Assembly (NCBI GenBank): GCA_963720765.1
Contig: CAVRGS010000011.1
Coordinates: 1 to 64,000 of the forward strand
Origin: DASUAS01 sp963720765
Lineage (GTDB): Bacteria > Actinomycetota > Acidimicrobiia > IMCC26256 > DASPTH01
Direction of reading: 5' to 3'
DNA: 64,000 nucleotides
This document shows positions 34,629 through 45,945 of this stretch, in pieces (positions within the stretch are counted from its first letter, which is position 1; every line of letters starts with the position of its first letter). The position numbers were made by a program, and so were the translations under genes. Below the pieces are notes generated by a model that was not told where the DNA came from, did no database searches, and worked only from the letters and a program-made list of their open reading frames with translations.

Positions 34629-34964
34629 TTACGCCCCTGCGTCGGTCTCGCCGGCGAGCTCGGCGGCAGCCTCCGCCGCGGCAGCCTCGGCGGCGGCGAT
34701 CTCGGCGAGCTCCTCCTCGGTGGGCAGCGGCACCGACTCGATCTTGCCCACCTCGATCTCCTCCATCGCGATGGAGAGCGGCTTGCGCGACACCGAGGTG
34801 ACCTGCGGCGGGACGATCTTGCCGAGGCCCTCGCCGAGCTGGTTGTAGTAGTCGTTGATCTCGCGGGCGCGCATGGCCGAGAGCGTGACCAGGGTGAACT
34901 TGGAGTCGACCCGCTCCAGCAGCTCTTCCATGCGGGGGGTCATCAGGTTCGCCTTGGACGGCAT
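34629..34964 (-). CDS. rpoZ: RNA polymerase omega subunit
   Basis: Small subunit that helps fold beta-prime. 111 residues: MTPRMEELLERVDSKFTLVT then LSAMRAREINDYYNQLGEGL and VPPQVTSVSRKPLSIAMEEI, followed by an Ala/Glu-rich tail. The conserved position between gmk and coaBC supports the call. The first ATG (34964) gives seven extra residues before MTPRM, where relatives begin; either is possible. Confidence 0.93.
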   Translation of the reverse strand: MPSKANLMTPRMEELLERVDSKFTLVTLSAMRAREINDYYNQLGEGLGKIVPPQVTSVSRKPLSIAMEEIEVGKIESVPLPTEEELAEIAAAEAAAAEAAAELAGETDAGA

Positions 34965-35032
34965 GCAGGCATTCCTTCGAGAGAGGGCCTTCGCGAGAGG
35001 CTTCGAGCGAGCGTTGCGTCACCTGCACCCGT

Positions 35033-35584
35033 TCAAGGATGCGAGGAACCCGCGAGGATACCAGCCACCTCGCCCACCACTCGTTCCAGGTCGTCGTTCA
35101 CCACCACGTGGTCGAATTCGGGCGCCCGCGCTTCCTCGGCCGCGGCGGCCGCCAGGCGCCGATCCAGCGCCTCCGGTGACTCCGTCCCCCTGCTCACCAG
35201 TCGCCGGCGCAGCTCGTCGCCCGACGGGGGCATGAGGAAGATCAGCACCGCCGACTCCTCGAGGCCCTTGACCTTCAGCGCACCCTGCACGTCGATCTCG
35301 AGCAGCACGTCCCAGCCGGCGTCGAGGCGCTCCTCCACCGGCCGACGGGGTGTTCCCTTCAGGTCACCGAAGACCTCGAACCACTCGTAGAAGCCACCGG
35401 AGTCGCGTTCGGCCTCGAACTGCTCCCTGGTGACGAACACGTAGTCGACGCCGTCGACCTCATCGGGGCGGGGCGCTCGCGTCGTCCAGGAGACCGAGAG
35501 CCAGAGGTTGGGAACGGTCGACCGGAGTCGCTTCGACACCGTGCCCTTGCCGACCCCGGAGGGCCCGGAGAGCACGAAGAGCAC
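35033..35584 (-). CDS. gmk: guanylate kinase
   Basis: Phosphorylates GMP to GDP. The P-loop GPSGVGKGTVSKRLR lies at the N terminus, the GMP-binding region is WTTRAPRPDEVDGVDYVF, and the lid has RLVSRGTESPEALDRRLAAA. GTG at 35584 puts the P-loop at residue 7 as in relatives (183 residues total); a longer ATG start at 35668 would overlap mihF with unrelated Ser/Ala sequence. It follows mihF by 19 bases. Confidence 0.93.
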   Translation of the reverse strand: MLFVLSGPSGVGKGTVSKRLRSTVPNLWLSVSWTTRAPRPDEVDGVDYVFVTREQFEAERDSGGFYEWFEVFGDLKGTPRRPVEERLDAGWDVLLEIDVQGALKVKGLEESAVLIFLMPPSGDELRRRLVSRGTESPEALDRRLAAAAAEEARAPEFDHVVVNDDLERVVGEVAGILAGSSHP

Positions 35585-35603
35585 CTCGGTTCCGAGCAGC
35601 GGT

Positions 35604-35933
35604 CTAGGCGCTGCGGACGATCTTGGGGTGGCAGAGGAGGCCCTCGCGCTGGTTGCGCCCGAGACCACGCAGCCGGCGGCTCTCGCTGATGTCGAGCTCC
35701 TCCATGATGCGACGCGCCTGCACCTTGCCGACCCCGGGGAGCGACTCGAGGACGCTCACCACCTTCAGCTTCGCCAACGCGTCGTCGCGCGTTGCCTGAT
35801 CGAACAGCTCACCGAGACCGATCGATCCGGCCTTGAGCTTCGCCTTCACCTCGGCCCGCGTGCGGCGCGCTTCAGCAGCCTTCTCGAGTGCTGCTTGACG
35901 TTGCTCGGCGGTGAGCGCAGGGGGCAGTGGCAT
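35604..35933 (-). CDS. mihF: actinobacterial integration host factor
   Basis: Nucleoid-associated DNA-binding protein found only in actinobacteria, unrelated to IHF of Proteobacteria. 109 residues: MPLPPALTAEQRQAALEKAA, an alpha-helical arm (RRTRAEVKAKLKAG), then the helix-two-turn-helix VVSVLESLPGVGKVQARRIM and ESRRLRGLGRNQREGLL. A GGAGGT ribosome-binding site stands 7 bases before the ATG and a good sigma-A promoter about 30 bases before it. It is a class marker for the window. Confidence 0.95.
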   Translation of the reverse strand: MPLPPALTAEQRQAALEKAAEARRTRAEVKAKLKAGSIGLGELFDQATRDDALAKLKVVSVLESLPGVGKVQARRIMEELDISESRRLRGLGRNQREGLLCHPKIVRSA

Positions 35934-35963
35934 CCGGCTACCTCCGGGACGACGGCGGCGGCC

Positions 35964-35991
35964 AGTATACGCAGCAGGTCCCGCCTGACAA
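35964..35991 (-). promoter_or_regulatory. mihF-gmk-rpoZ promoter
   Basis: TTGTCA (35991-35986), a 16-base spacer, and TATACT (35969-35964) on the minus strand form the most standard sigma-A promoter of the window. RNA would start near 35957, giving a leader of about 24 bases that includes the strong GGAGGT site before mihF. It lies just downstream of the pyrF stop at 36030. Confidence 0.75.
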
Positions 35992-36029
35992 CTGGCCCGG
36001 CGACGGTTCGGTCACGGGTCCACGGCGGG

Positions 36030-36739
36030 CTACTCGGGCGCCCCCACGAGCGCCTCTGCCACCTGTCGCGACACCTCGGCGGCGGCACGTCCCGGATCGT
36101 CGGCGCCGGTCACGCTGCGTCCGATCACCAACCAGTCGGCACCGCGCGCGATCGCATCGCCGGGCGTGTCGACGCGCGCCTGGTCGTTGGCGTCGTCACC
36201 GGCAAGACGGATGCCGGGCACCATCGTGCGCAACGCGCGCGCGCACGCGCGCGTTCGACATCGGTGCCGGCGCAGACGACACCGTCGCACCCCGCGTCGC
36301 GCGCGACGTCGAGGCGCGCGTCCATCGCGTCGACGTCCGGATCGCTCGTGAGCACGGTGACCGCGAGTGCGAGCGGCCGCGCGTGTCCCCCGTCGCGCGC
36401 GCCATCGGCGAGACCCTCGACTCCGGCGCGCAACATCGCTTCGCCACCGGCAGCGTGGAAGTTGAGGAAGTCGACACCGTGGCGTCCGAGCACGCGCGCG
36501 GCACGCCCGACCGTGGTCGGGATGTCGTGGAGCTTGAGATCGGCGAAGACCCGGAAACCCTTGTCGCGCAAGGCCTGGAAGGCGACCGGGCCCGCCTCGG
36601 CGTAGAGCTCGACGCCCACCTTGGCCACGCCGAACCAGGGTTGCACCCGCCGCGCGATCGCGAGCGCGGCGTCGAGATCACCCACGTCGAGCGCGAGCGC
36701 GAGATGTTCGCGCGGGTCGTCGATGCCGGCGGGTTCCAT
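36030..36739 (-). CDS. pyrF: orotidine 5'-phosphate decarboxylase (2-base shift in a CG repeat)
   Basis: Last step of UMP synthesis. From ATG 36739: EHLALALDVGDLDAALAIAR, FADLKLHDIPTTVGRAARVL (catalytic Asp-Lys pair), NFHAAGGEAML and VLTSDPDVDAMD. In the run of CG dinucleotides at 36232-36253 the frame shifts by two bases; the continuation ALRTMVPGIRLAGDDANDQA and ARGADWLVIGRSVTGADDPG gives the phosphate loop and end. It is the group common in actinobacteria. Start overlaps the pyrD stop (TGATG). Confidence 0.92.
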
Positions 36740-37673
36740 CAGTCCTCCAGTGCACCGGTGAGGTCGTGCACGCGCGCGATGTCGTGACGCGCGCACCAGT
36801 CGATGAGTTCGTCGAGCACGCGGTACGGCGCGCGTGGATCACGGAAGTTCGCGGTGCCGACCGCGACCGCGCTGGCACCCGCGAGCAACATCTCCACCGC
36901 GTCGACACCGGTCTGCACGCCACCGGTGCCGATCACCGGAACGTCGGGCAACGCGCGCGTCACCGTGCGCACCGCGCGGAACGCGACGGGTTTGATCGCA
37001 GGACCCGACAGTCCACCGCCACCACCGCCGAGCACCGGGCGGCGGGTCTCGGCGTCGATCACCAGCGCGAGGACGGTGTTCACCAGGGTGAGGCCGTCGG
37101 CACCGGCGCCGACCGCCGCTCGCGCGATCTCCGTGAGATCGGTCACATTGGGCGAGAGCTTGGCGAAGACGGGGAGCGCAGTCGCGTCGCGCACCGCGCG
37201 AACGACCTCGCCGGTCGCGCGTGCGCTGTGAGCCCAGATGGCACCCTGCTCGTCGAGCGCGTGGAGGTTGGGACAGCTCGCGTTCACCTCGACCGCGATG
37301 ACATCGGCGCCGTCGAGCATCTCCGTCGCGCGCGCGAAGTCGTCGACGGTGCGACCCCACACCGACGCGATGACGTGCGCGCCGGTCGCGCGCAGGGCGG
37401 GGAGATCGCGCGCGAGCCACGTGTCCATGCCGGGACCCTGGAGGCCGACCGCGTTCACCATCCCCGACGCGGTCATGTGCAGGCGCGGCGCGGGCTTGCC
37501 CGCCCACGGCTCGGGGCTCACCGACTTGGCCGTCACCGCACCGAGCCGCTGCGGATCACCGAGGCGCGCCACCTCGTCGCCGTGACCAAAGGTCCCGCTC
37601 GCGGTGAGCACCGGACTCGGCAGTCCGAGGGGTCCGAGGCCCACGTGGAGGTCGATGGCGACCGGGTCGACCA

Positions 37674-37674
<1 letters not shown>
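36739..37674 (-). CDS. pyrD: dihydroorotate dehydrogenase, class 1B catalytic subunit
   Basis: Oxidises dihydroorotate to orotate with FMN. 311 residues from ATG 37674: LPSPVLTASGTFGHGDEVAR, then AVTAKSVSPEPWAGKPAPRL, VEVNASCPNLHALDEQGAIW with the active-site Cys of class 1 enzymes, PVFAKLSPNVTDL and VPVIGTGGVQTGVDAVEMLL. Class 1B enzymes normally pair with the iron-sulfur flavoprotein PyrK; none lies in this operon, so the electron acceptor is open. It overlaps carB (TGATG) and pyrF. Confidence 0.92.
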
Positions 37675-40999
<3,325 letters not shown>

Positions 41000-41000
<1 letters not shown>

Positions 41001-42091
41001 TACGTGGGCCTTTTCGGGGAGACGGTCGTCATGAGGGTCGTGAAGTCGTCGAACAAGTAGCGGGCGTCGTGCGGACCGGGGCCCGCCTCCGGGTGGTGCT
41101 GCACGCCGAACGCGGGGGCGTCGAGCACCCGGAAGCCCTCCACCACACCGTCGTTGAGGTTCACGTGGGTGAGCGCCACCTTGTCTTCCATGCCTTCGAC
41201 GGAGACCGCGTAGTTGTGGTTCTGGCTGGTGATCTCCACCCGACCGGTGGCCTCGTGGCGCACCGGGTGGTTGCCGCCGTGATGACCGAAGCGGAGCTTG
41301 TAGGTGTCGGCCCCGAGCGCGAGCCCGAGGATCTGGTGCCCGAGGCAGATCCCGAACACCGGCACCGCCCCGATCAGGTCCCGGACCTGGTCGATGGCAC
41401 CCGTCACCGCTGCAGGATCCCCCGGGCCGTTCGACAGGAACACGCCATCGGGCTCACGCGCGAGGACGTCGGCGGCGGGCGTCGAGGCCGGCACCACTTC
41501 GACGCGACACCCGGCGCCGACGAGATGCCGGAGGATGGTGCGCTTGATGCCGAAGTCGTAGGCCACGACGCAGAACGGTGCGTCGTCGCTCCCCACGACG
41601 TAGGGCTCGACGGTGGTGACGGTGGCGACGAGGTCGATGCCGTCGGTGCTGCGCGCGCCCTCGACTGCGGTGCGCACCGCGGCTTCGTCGGTGCCGAACG
41701 CACCGGGGAGCGCGCCTTCGTCGCGCAGGTGCCGGGTGAGGCGACGGGTGTCGACGCCACTGATGCCGGGGACGCCGTGACGGACCATCAGATCGTCGAG
41801 GCTCCCGGTGGCGCGCCAGTTGCTGTGGTGCGGGGCGAGGTCACGCACGACGACGCCGGCACAGAACGGGCGGCGGCTCTCGTCGTCGACGGCGTTGACG
41901 CCGTAGTTGCCGATGTGCGGATAGGTGAAGGTGATCACCTGCCCCGCGTACGACGGGTCGGTGACGATCTCCTGGTAACCGGACAGCGCAGTGTTGAACA
42001 CGAGCTCACCCGACGTGGCGGGGACGTCCGCGCCGATCGCCTCGCCCTCGAATTCGCTGCCGTCCGCGAGGATCAGGATGGCGTCGGTCAT
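41000..42091 (-). CDS. carA: carbamoyl phosphate synthase small subunit
   Basis: Glutamine amidotransferase subunit that feeds ammonia to CarB. 363 residues: N-terminal LADGSEFEGEAIGADVPATS and FNTALSGYQEIVTDPSYAGQ, then the class I amidotransferase domain with FGICLGHQILGLALGA (nucleophilic Cys) and FGVQHHPEAGPGPHD (His, Glu). The start overlaps the pyrC stop (ATGA). Intact. Confidence 0.97.
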
Positions 42092-43371
42092 CGCGTCGCC
42101 TCGCCGTCACGCACGACCACGTCGCCGAAGAGCATCGTGTGCTTGACCTTTCCTCTCAGGGTGCGGCCCGCGAAGGGTGTGTTGCGAGCACGACTCGCCA
42201 GGGCCGCCGGCTCCACGACCCACTCGTGGCCGGGGTCGAACACGACGAGGTTGGCCGGGGCATCGGGGACGACGGGACCGCCGTGCGCCTCGAGACCGGC
42301 GATGCCCGCAGGTCGCCACGACAGGAGGGCAAGCGCGTCCGGGAGGGAGAGATGCCCCGGCTCCACCAGCTCGGTGAGGGTGACCGCCAGCGCGGTCTCG
42401 AGGCCGAGCATGCCCGGGGGCGCCTCCTCGAACGGACGCTCCTTCGACTCGGGGGTGTGCGGCGCGTGGTCGGTGGCGATGGCGTCGATGGTGCCGTCGG
42501 CGAGGCCCTCGATGATCGCCTCGACGTCGGCCCGGGTGCGCAGCGGCGGATGGACCTTGAACATCGGGTCGAACCCTTCACAGCACTCGTCGGTGAGCGA
42601 GAAGTGGTGCGGCGCGCACTCCGCCGTGACCGGGAGGCCGCGCGCTTTGGCCGTGCGCACGAGCGCGACGGTGCCGGCCGCCGAGCAGTGGAGGAAGTGC
42701 ACCGGCGTGCCGGTCACCTCGCACAGCTCGATGTCGCGGGCCACGATCACGGTCTCGGCCACCGAGGGGCGCCCGGGGATGCCGAGGCGGCTCGACCACG
42801 CGCCTTCGTGCATGTGCCCGCCCGCGGCGAGGGTCTCGTCCTCGGCGTGCTGGGCGACGATCGCGCCGGGCAACGAAGCCGCGTACTCGAGCGCCCGGCG
42901 CATCACGCCCGCGCTGGCCACACAGAAGCCGTCGTCGGTGAAGATGCGGACGCCGAGCGCGTAGAGCTCCCCCATCGGTGCGAGTTGCTCGCCCGCGCGC
43001 GCCACGGTGATGCAGCCCGACGACACGACGTCGCACAGGCCCGCTTGCTCACCGAGCGCGAGCACCGAGCTGACCACTGCGGCGTCGTCGAGCGCGGGAC
43101 GGGTGTTGGGCATCGCCACGACCGCGGTGAACCCGCCGCGCGCCGCGGCACGCGTCCCGGTCTCGATCGTCTCCGCTTCCTCGTCGCCCGGCTCGCGCAG
43201 GTGCACGTGCAGGTCGACGAACCCCGGCGACACGACGCAGCCGTGCGCCTCGATCACATCGCCGGTCGGCTGGAGATCGCTGCCGACATCGGCGACCTGC
43301 CCGTCGCGGACCTGCACGTCGGCCAGACGTTCACCCGTCGCGTCGACGACGCGTCCTCCCTTGATCAACAC
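42088..43371 (-). CDS. pyrC: dihydroorotase
   Basis: Zinc-dependent ring closure of carbamoyl aspartate; class I amidohydrolase of about 427 residues. Motifs: VSPGFVDLHVHLREPGDEEA (metal His pair), VVAMPNTRPALDD, IVAQHAEDETLAAGGHMHEG, PVTAECAPHHFSLTDE and IATDHAPHTPESKERPFEEA. GTG at 43371, one base after the pyrB stop, gives MLIKGGRVVDATGE; TTG 43380 and GTG 43389 inside pyrB are alternatives. Confidence 0.95.
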   Translation of the reverse strand: MLIKGGRVVDATGERLADVQVRDGQVADVGSDLQPTGDVIEAHGCVVSPGFVDLHVHLREPGDEEAETIETGTRAAARGGFTAVVAMPNTRPALDDAAVVSSVLALGEQAGLCDVVSSGCITVARAGEQLAPMGELYALGVRIFTDDGFCVASAGVMRRALEYAASLPGAIVAQHAEDETLAAGGHMHEGAWSSRLGIPGRPSVAETVIVARDIELCEVTGTPVHFLHCSAAGTVALVRTAKARGLPVTAECAPHHFSLTDECCEGFDPMFKVHPPLRTRADVEAIIEGLADGTIDAIATDHAPHTPESKERPFEEAPPGMLGLETALAVTLTELVEPGHLSLPDALALLSWRPAGIAGLEAHGGPVVPDAPANLVVFDPGHEWVVEPAALASRARNTPFAGRTLRGKVKHTMLFGDVVVRDGEATR

Positions 43372-43372
43372 G

Positions 43373-44290
43373 TCAGACAACGCTGGCACCTGTTCCTAGG
43401 AGCGAATAGAGCACGGCCATGCGCACGGCGACGCCGTTGGCCACCTGTTCGGTGACCAGCGACGCGGGGCCGTCGGCCACCGACGCCGCGACCTCGACGC
43501 CGCGGTTCATCGGCCCCGGGTGCATGATCAGCGCGTCGGGCTTGAGCCGAACGGCTCGCGCTTCGGTGAGGCCGTAGCGGGCCGTGTACTCGCGCACGGT
43601 CGGGAAGAGCGCCTCCTGCTGGCGTTCGAACTGCATGCGCAGGAGCATCACGACGTCGACTTCGGAGATGACGTCGTCGAGCTCGTGGCTCACCTGCACC
43701 GGCCAGCCGTCGAGCGATTCGGGCAGCAGCGTCGGCGGCGCGACGAGCGTGACGTCGGCACCGAGCAGGTGCAGCGCCTTGACGTTGCTGCGCGCCACGC
43801 GCGAGTGGCGGACGTCGCCCACGATGGCGACGCGCAGGCCGCTCACGTCGCGGTGGCGTCGCAAGGTGAGGACGTCGAGCAGCGCCTGGGTGGGATGCGC
43901 GTGACGTCCGTCGCCGGCGTTGATGACCGACGCGTCGGTCCACTCGGCGACGCGGTGGGGCGCACCCGCCGACGGGTGGCGGATCACGATGGCGTCGATG
44001 CCCATGGCCTCGATGGTCTGCACGGTGTCGAGGAGGCTCTCCCCCTTCTTCACCGACGACTGCGACACGCTGAAGGTCATGACGTCGCACGAGAGGCGCT
44101 TGGCCGCGGTCTCGAAGCTGAGTCGGGTGCGGGTGGAGTCCTCGTAGAAGAGCGACGCCACCACCTTGCCGCGCAAGGCGGGGACCTTGGGGATGTCGCG
44201 CTGGTTCACGGCGACGAACTGCTCCGAGAGGTCGAGCATCTCGGTGAGGCTCTCGACGTCGAGGTCGTCGATCGACAAGAGGTGCTTCAT
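43373..44290 (-). CDS. pyrB: aspartate carbamoyltransferase catalytic subunit
   Basis: First committed step of pyrimidine synthesis. 305 residues with FYEDSTRTRLSFETAAKRLS (carbamoyl-phosphate loop), SVKKGESLLDTVQTIEAM, GDGRHAHPTQALLDVLTL and the C-terminal HPGPMNRGVEVAASVADG. No regulatory PyrI chain is encoded nearby. Its ATG overlaps the pyrR stop (ATGA), and pyrC starts at its own stop. Confidence 0.96.
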   Translation of the reverse strand: MKHLLSIDDLDVESLTEMLDLSEQFVAVNQRDIPKVPALRGKVVASLFYEDSTRTRLSFETAAKRLSCDVMTFSVSQSSVKKGESLLDTVQTIEAMGIDAIVIRHPSAGAPHRVAEWTDASVINAGDGRHAHPTQALLDVLTLRRHRDVSGLRVAIVGDVRHSRVARSNVKALHLLGADVTLVAPPTLLPESLDGWPVQVSHELDDVISEVDVVMLLRMQFERQQEALFPTVREYTARYGLTEARAVRLKPDALIMHPGPMNRGVEVAASVADGPASLVTEQVANGVAVRMAVLYSLLGTGASVV

Positions 44291-44820
44291 GCCGGGTTCT
44301 CCTCCCGCAGCTCGACGGAGTCGTCTCCGCCGTCGACCTCAGCCAGGCGGACGCGGACGTCCTCACCGATGCGAGTGGGGAGGTTCTTGCCGACGAAGTC
44401 GGGGCGAATGGGCAGCTCCCGGTGGCCGCGGTCGATCAGCACCGCGAGCTGGATCGCACGGGGGCGGCCGAGCTCGGTGAGTGCGTCCATGGCCGCGCGC
44501 ACGGTGCGGCCGGTGTAGAGCACGTCGTCGACGAGCACCACGACCCGACCGGTGATGTCGACGGGAACCTCGGTGGGGCCGGCGGGGGTGACCGCCCGGA
44601 GGCCGATGTCGTCGCGGTAGAAGGACACGTCGAGGGCGCCGACCGGGACCTCGAGATCCTCGAACTCGGCGATCGCGTCGGCGAGGCGGCGGGCGACGGC
44701 CAGGCCCCGGGTGTAGAGACCCACGAGCACCACGTCGGCAGCGCCACGGTTGCGCTCGACGATCTCGTGGGCGATGCGGGTGTGCGCGCGGCGGAGGTCG
44801 CCGGCGTCGAGGACGCTCAT
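44287..44820 (-). CDS. pyrR: bifunctional pyr operon RNA-binding regulator / uracil phosphoribosyltransferase
   Basis: Binds a stem-loop in pyr mRNA when UMP is high and has UPRTase activity. 177 residues with a type I PRT fold: HEIVERNRGAADVVLVGLYT, the PRPP motif VVLVDDVLYTGRTVRAAMDA and AVLIDRGHRELPIRPDFVGK. First gene of pyrR-B-C-carA-carB-pyrD-F. A matching RNA site lies 20 to 35 bases upstream of its ATG, so it should repress its own operon. Confidence 0.95.
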   Translation of the reverse strand: MSVLDAGDLRRAHTRIAHEIVERNRGAADVVLVGLYTRGLAVARRLADAIAEFEDLEVPVGALDVSFYRDDIGLRAVTPAGPTEVPVDITGRVVVLVDDVLYTGRTVRAAMDALTELGRPRAIQLAVLIDRGHRELPIRPDFVGKNLPTRIGEDVRVRLAEVDGGDDSVELREENPA

Positions 44821-44838
44821 GGACGTGCTTCCTTCCGT

Positions 44839-44858
44839 AGGAGCCTCACAGGACTCCC
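44839..44858 (-). promoter_or_regulatory. PyrR-binding stem-loop in the pyr leader
   Basis: The minus strand carries AGTCCTGTGAGGCT (44855-44842), a full match to the PyrR-binding consensus ARUCCNGNGAGGYU known from Bacillus, in a hairpin closed by GGGAG and CTCCT. It sits between the likely transcription start and the GGAAGGAAG ribosome-binding site of pyrR. Bound PyrR would probably block translation or transcription; no terminator is seen, so the mycobacterial-style translational mode is favoured. Confidence 0.75.
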
Positions 44859-44874
44859 TTCACGGTCGGGGTGC

Positions 44875-44880
44875 AGGGTA
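44875..44880 (-). promoter_or_regulatory. pyr operon -10 box
   Basis: TACCCT on the minus strand, extended by TGG directly before it. RNA would start near 44868, leaving a leader of about 48 bases that contains the PyrR loop. The same TACCCT hexamer occurs before the glycosyltransferase gene at 47673-47668. Confidence 0.5.
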
Positions 44881-45071
44881 CCAGCTGATCCCGAGGTAGC
44901 CGAGGAACGAAGGAGCCGACATGCGGTCCTCGACGGTGGGTCCAACGCCCACGGCGGCTCCCTCGACCCCGCGGAGCTCGGCGGTCAGTGCGAAGGTCCA
45001 GACGGTTGCAGTCCGCGCGGCCGCGGCACGGGCCCGCTGCACCGTCGGGACCGCGCAGTATCGTCCGCGCG

Positions 45072-45296
45072 ATGGAGCTCGAGGGGGCGGTGGCGGTGGT
45101 GACCGGGGGCGGCAGCGGGGTCGGACGTGGCATCGCGCTCGCGCTCGCACGCGCCGGCAGTGAGGTGGTGGTCGCCGACATCGACGCGGCCCGCGCCGGC
45201 GACGTCGCCGCCGAAGTGCAGGCGATCGGTGTCGACGCCCTTGAGCCTCGACGCCCTCGACGCCCTCGACGCCCTCGACGCCCTCGACGCCCAGTG
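45072..45296 (+). pseudogene. truncated short-chain dehydrogenase ending in a 9-bp repeat
   Basis: Only the N-terminal Rossmann part of an SDR is present: MELEGAVAVVTGGGSGVGRG then GIALALARAGSEVVVADIDA, about 55 residues, with no Asn-Ser-Tyr-Lys catalytic part. It runs into five copies of CCTCGACGC (45246-45290). As written the frame reads Pro-Arg-Arg repeats and continues into the next gene; one base removed near 45245 would give Leu-Asp-Ala repeats and a TGA overlapping the next GTG. A TATCGT -10 box lies 7 bases before the ATG. Probably a deletion remnant. Confidence 0.55.
45246..45290 (+). repeat. tandem repeat, 5 x 9 bp
   Basis: Five perfect head-to-tail copies of CCTCGACGC at the junction between the truncated SDR and the epimerase gene. 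Being a multiple of three, copy-number change would not alter frame. It codes for (Pro-Arg-Arg)n or (Leu-Asp-Ala)n depending on frame. Perfect identity suggests recent expansion. Confidence 0.9.
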
Positions 45297-45878
45297 AAGA
45301 TCTTCCTCGCCGGCGGCACCGGCGTCCTCGGCGTCCAGCTCGTCCCCCGCCTCGTCGACGCCGGCCACGACGTCGTCGGCACGACCCGCACCACAACCAA
45401 GGCCGACCTCCTGGCCGCCCTCGGGGCGACGCCCGTCGTGTGCGACGTCTACGACCGCGAGCGCCTCGTCGAGGTCGCGACCGCGGCCGAACCCGAGCTC
45501 GTGGTGCACCAGCTCACCGATCTCCCTGACCACCCGCACGACCTCGGCCCCGAGTCCTTCGCCGCCAACGCCCGCATCCGCATCGAGGGCACCGACAACC
45601 TCCTCGCCGCCGCGCGCGCCGCCGGCGCGTCGCGCGTCGTCGCGCAGAGCATCGCCTGGCGGGCCTCGAACCCGGCGTCCGTCGAGCACCTCGAGCACGC
45701 CGTGCTCGACTTCGGTGGCGTCGTGCTCCGCTACGGCCAGTTCCACGGCCCCGGCACCTGGGCTCCGAGCGCCGCCGACATCCCCGGGGACGGCCCGAAG
45801 GTCGGCGTGGACCGCGCTGCGGCGGCGACGGTCGCGCACCTCACCTCCCCCACCGGCGTCTACACCGTCGTCGACTGA
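45294..45878 (+). CDS. short NAD-dependent epimerase/dehydratase-like protein
   Basis: A 194-residue extended-SDR-like protein from GTG 45294 (MKIFLAGGTGVLGVQLVPRL). It has the Rossmann GGTGVLG, an acidic Asp in VVCDVYDRERLVEVA, and ANARIRIEGTDNLLAAARAA, as in epimerases. The usual YxxxK is missing: after SIAWRASNP the sequence goes directly to EHLEHAVLDFGGVVLRYGQF. The protein is 100 residues shorter than most relatives, so it may be a compact nucleoside-sugar or atypical SDR enzyme, or non-catalytic. It faces the glycosyltransferase gene across 67 bases. Confidence 0.7.
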   Translation: MKIFLAGGTGVLGVQLVPRLVDAGHDVVGTTRTTTKADLLAALGATPVVCDVYDRERLVEVATAAEPELVVHQLTDLPDHPHDLGPESFAANARIRIEGTDNLLAAARAAGASRVVAQSIAWRASNPASVEHLEHAVLDFGGVVLRYGQFHGPGTWAPSAADIPGDGPKVGVDRAAAATVAHLTSPTGVYTVVD

Positions 45879-45889
45879 TCACCGGGAGC

Positions 45890-45904
45890 CGCACTCCGAG
45901 TGCG
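45890..45904. terminator. small hairpin between convergent genes
   Basis: CGCACT-CCG-AGTGCG forms a 6-bp stem with a 3-base loop between the ends of the epimerase gene and the glycosyltransferase gene. There is no T-run on either side, so it is a weak, possibly bidirectional terminator candidate. Confidence 0.35.
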
Positions 45905-45945
45905 AGCCGCCGACCCCAGTCGACCGCGTCGCACGCAGCGATCGG

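Noticed and set aside
45246..45290. Possible CRISPR-like repeat
   Set aside because: Units are 9 bases, directly adjacent and without spacers; it is a coding-type tandem repeat.
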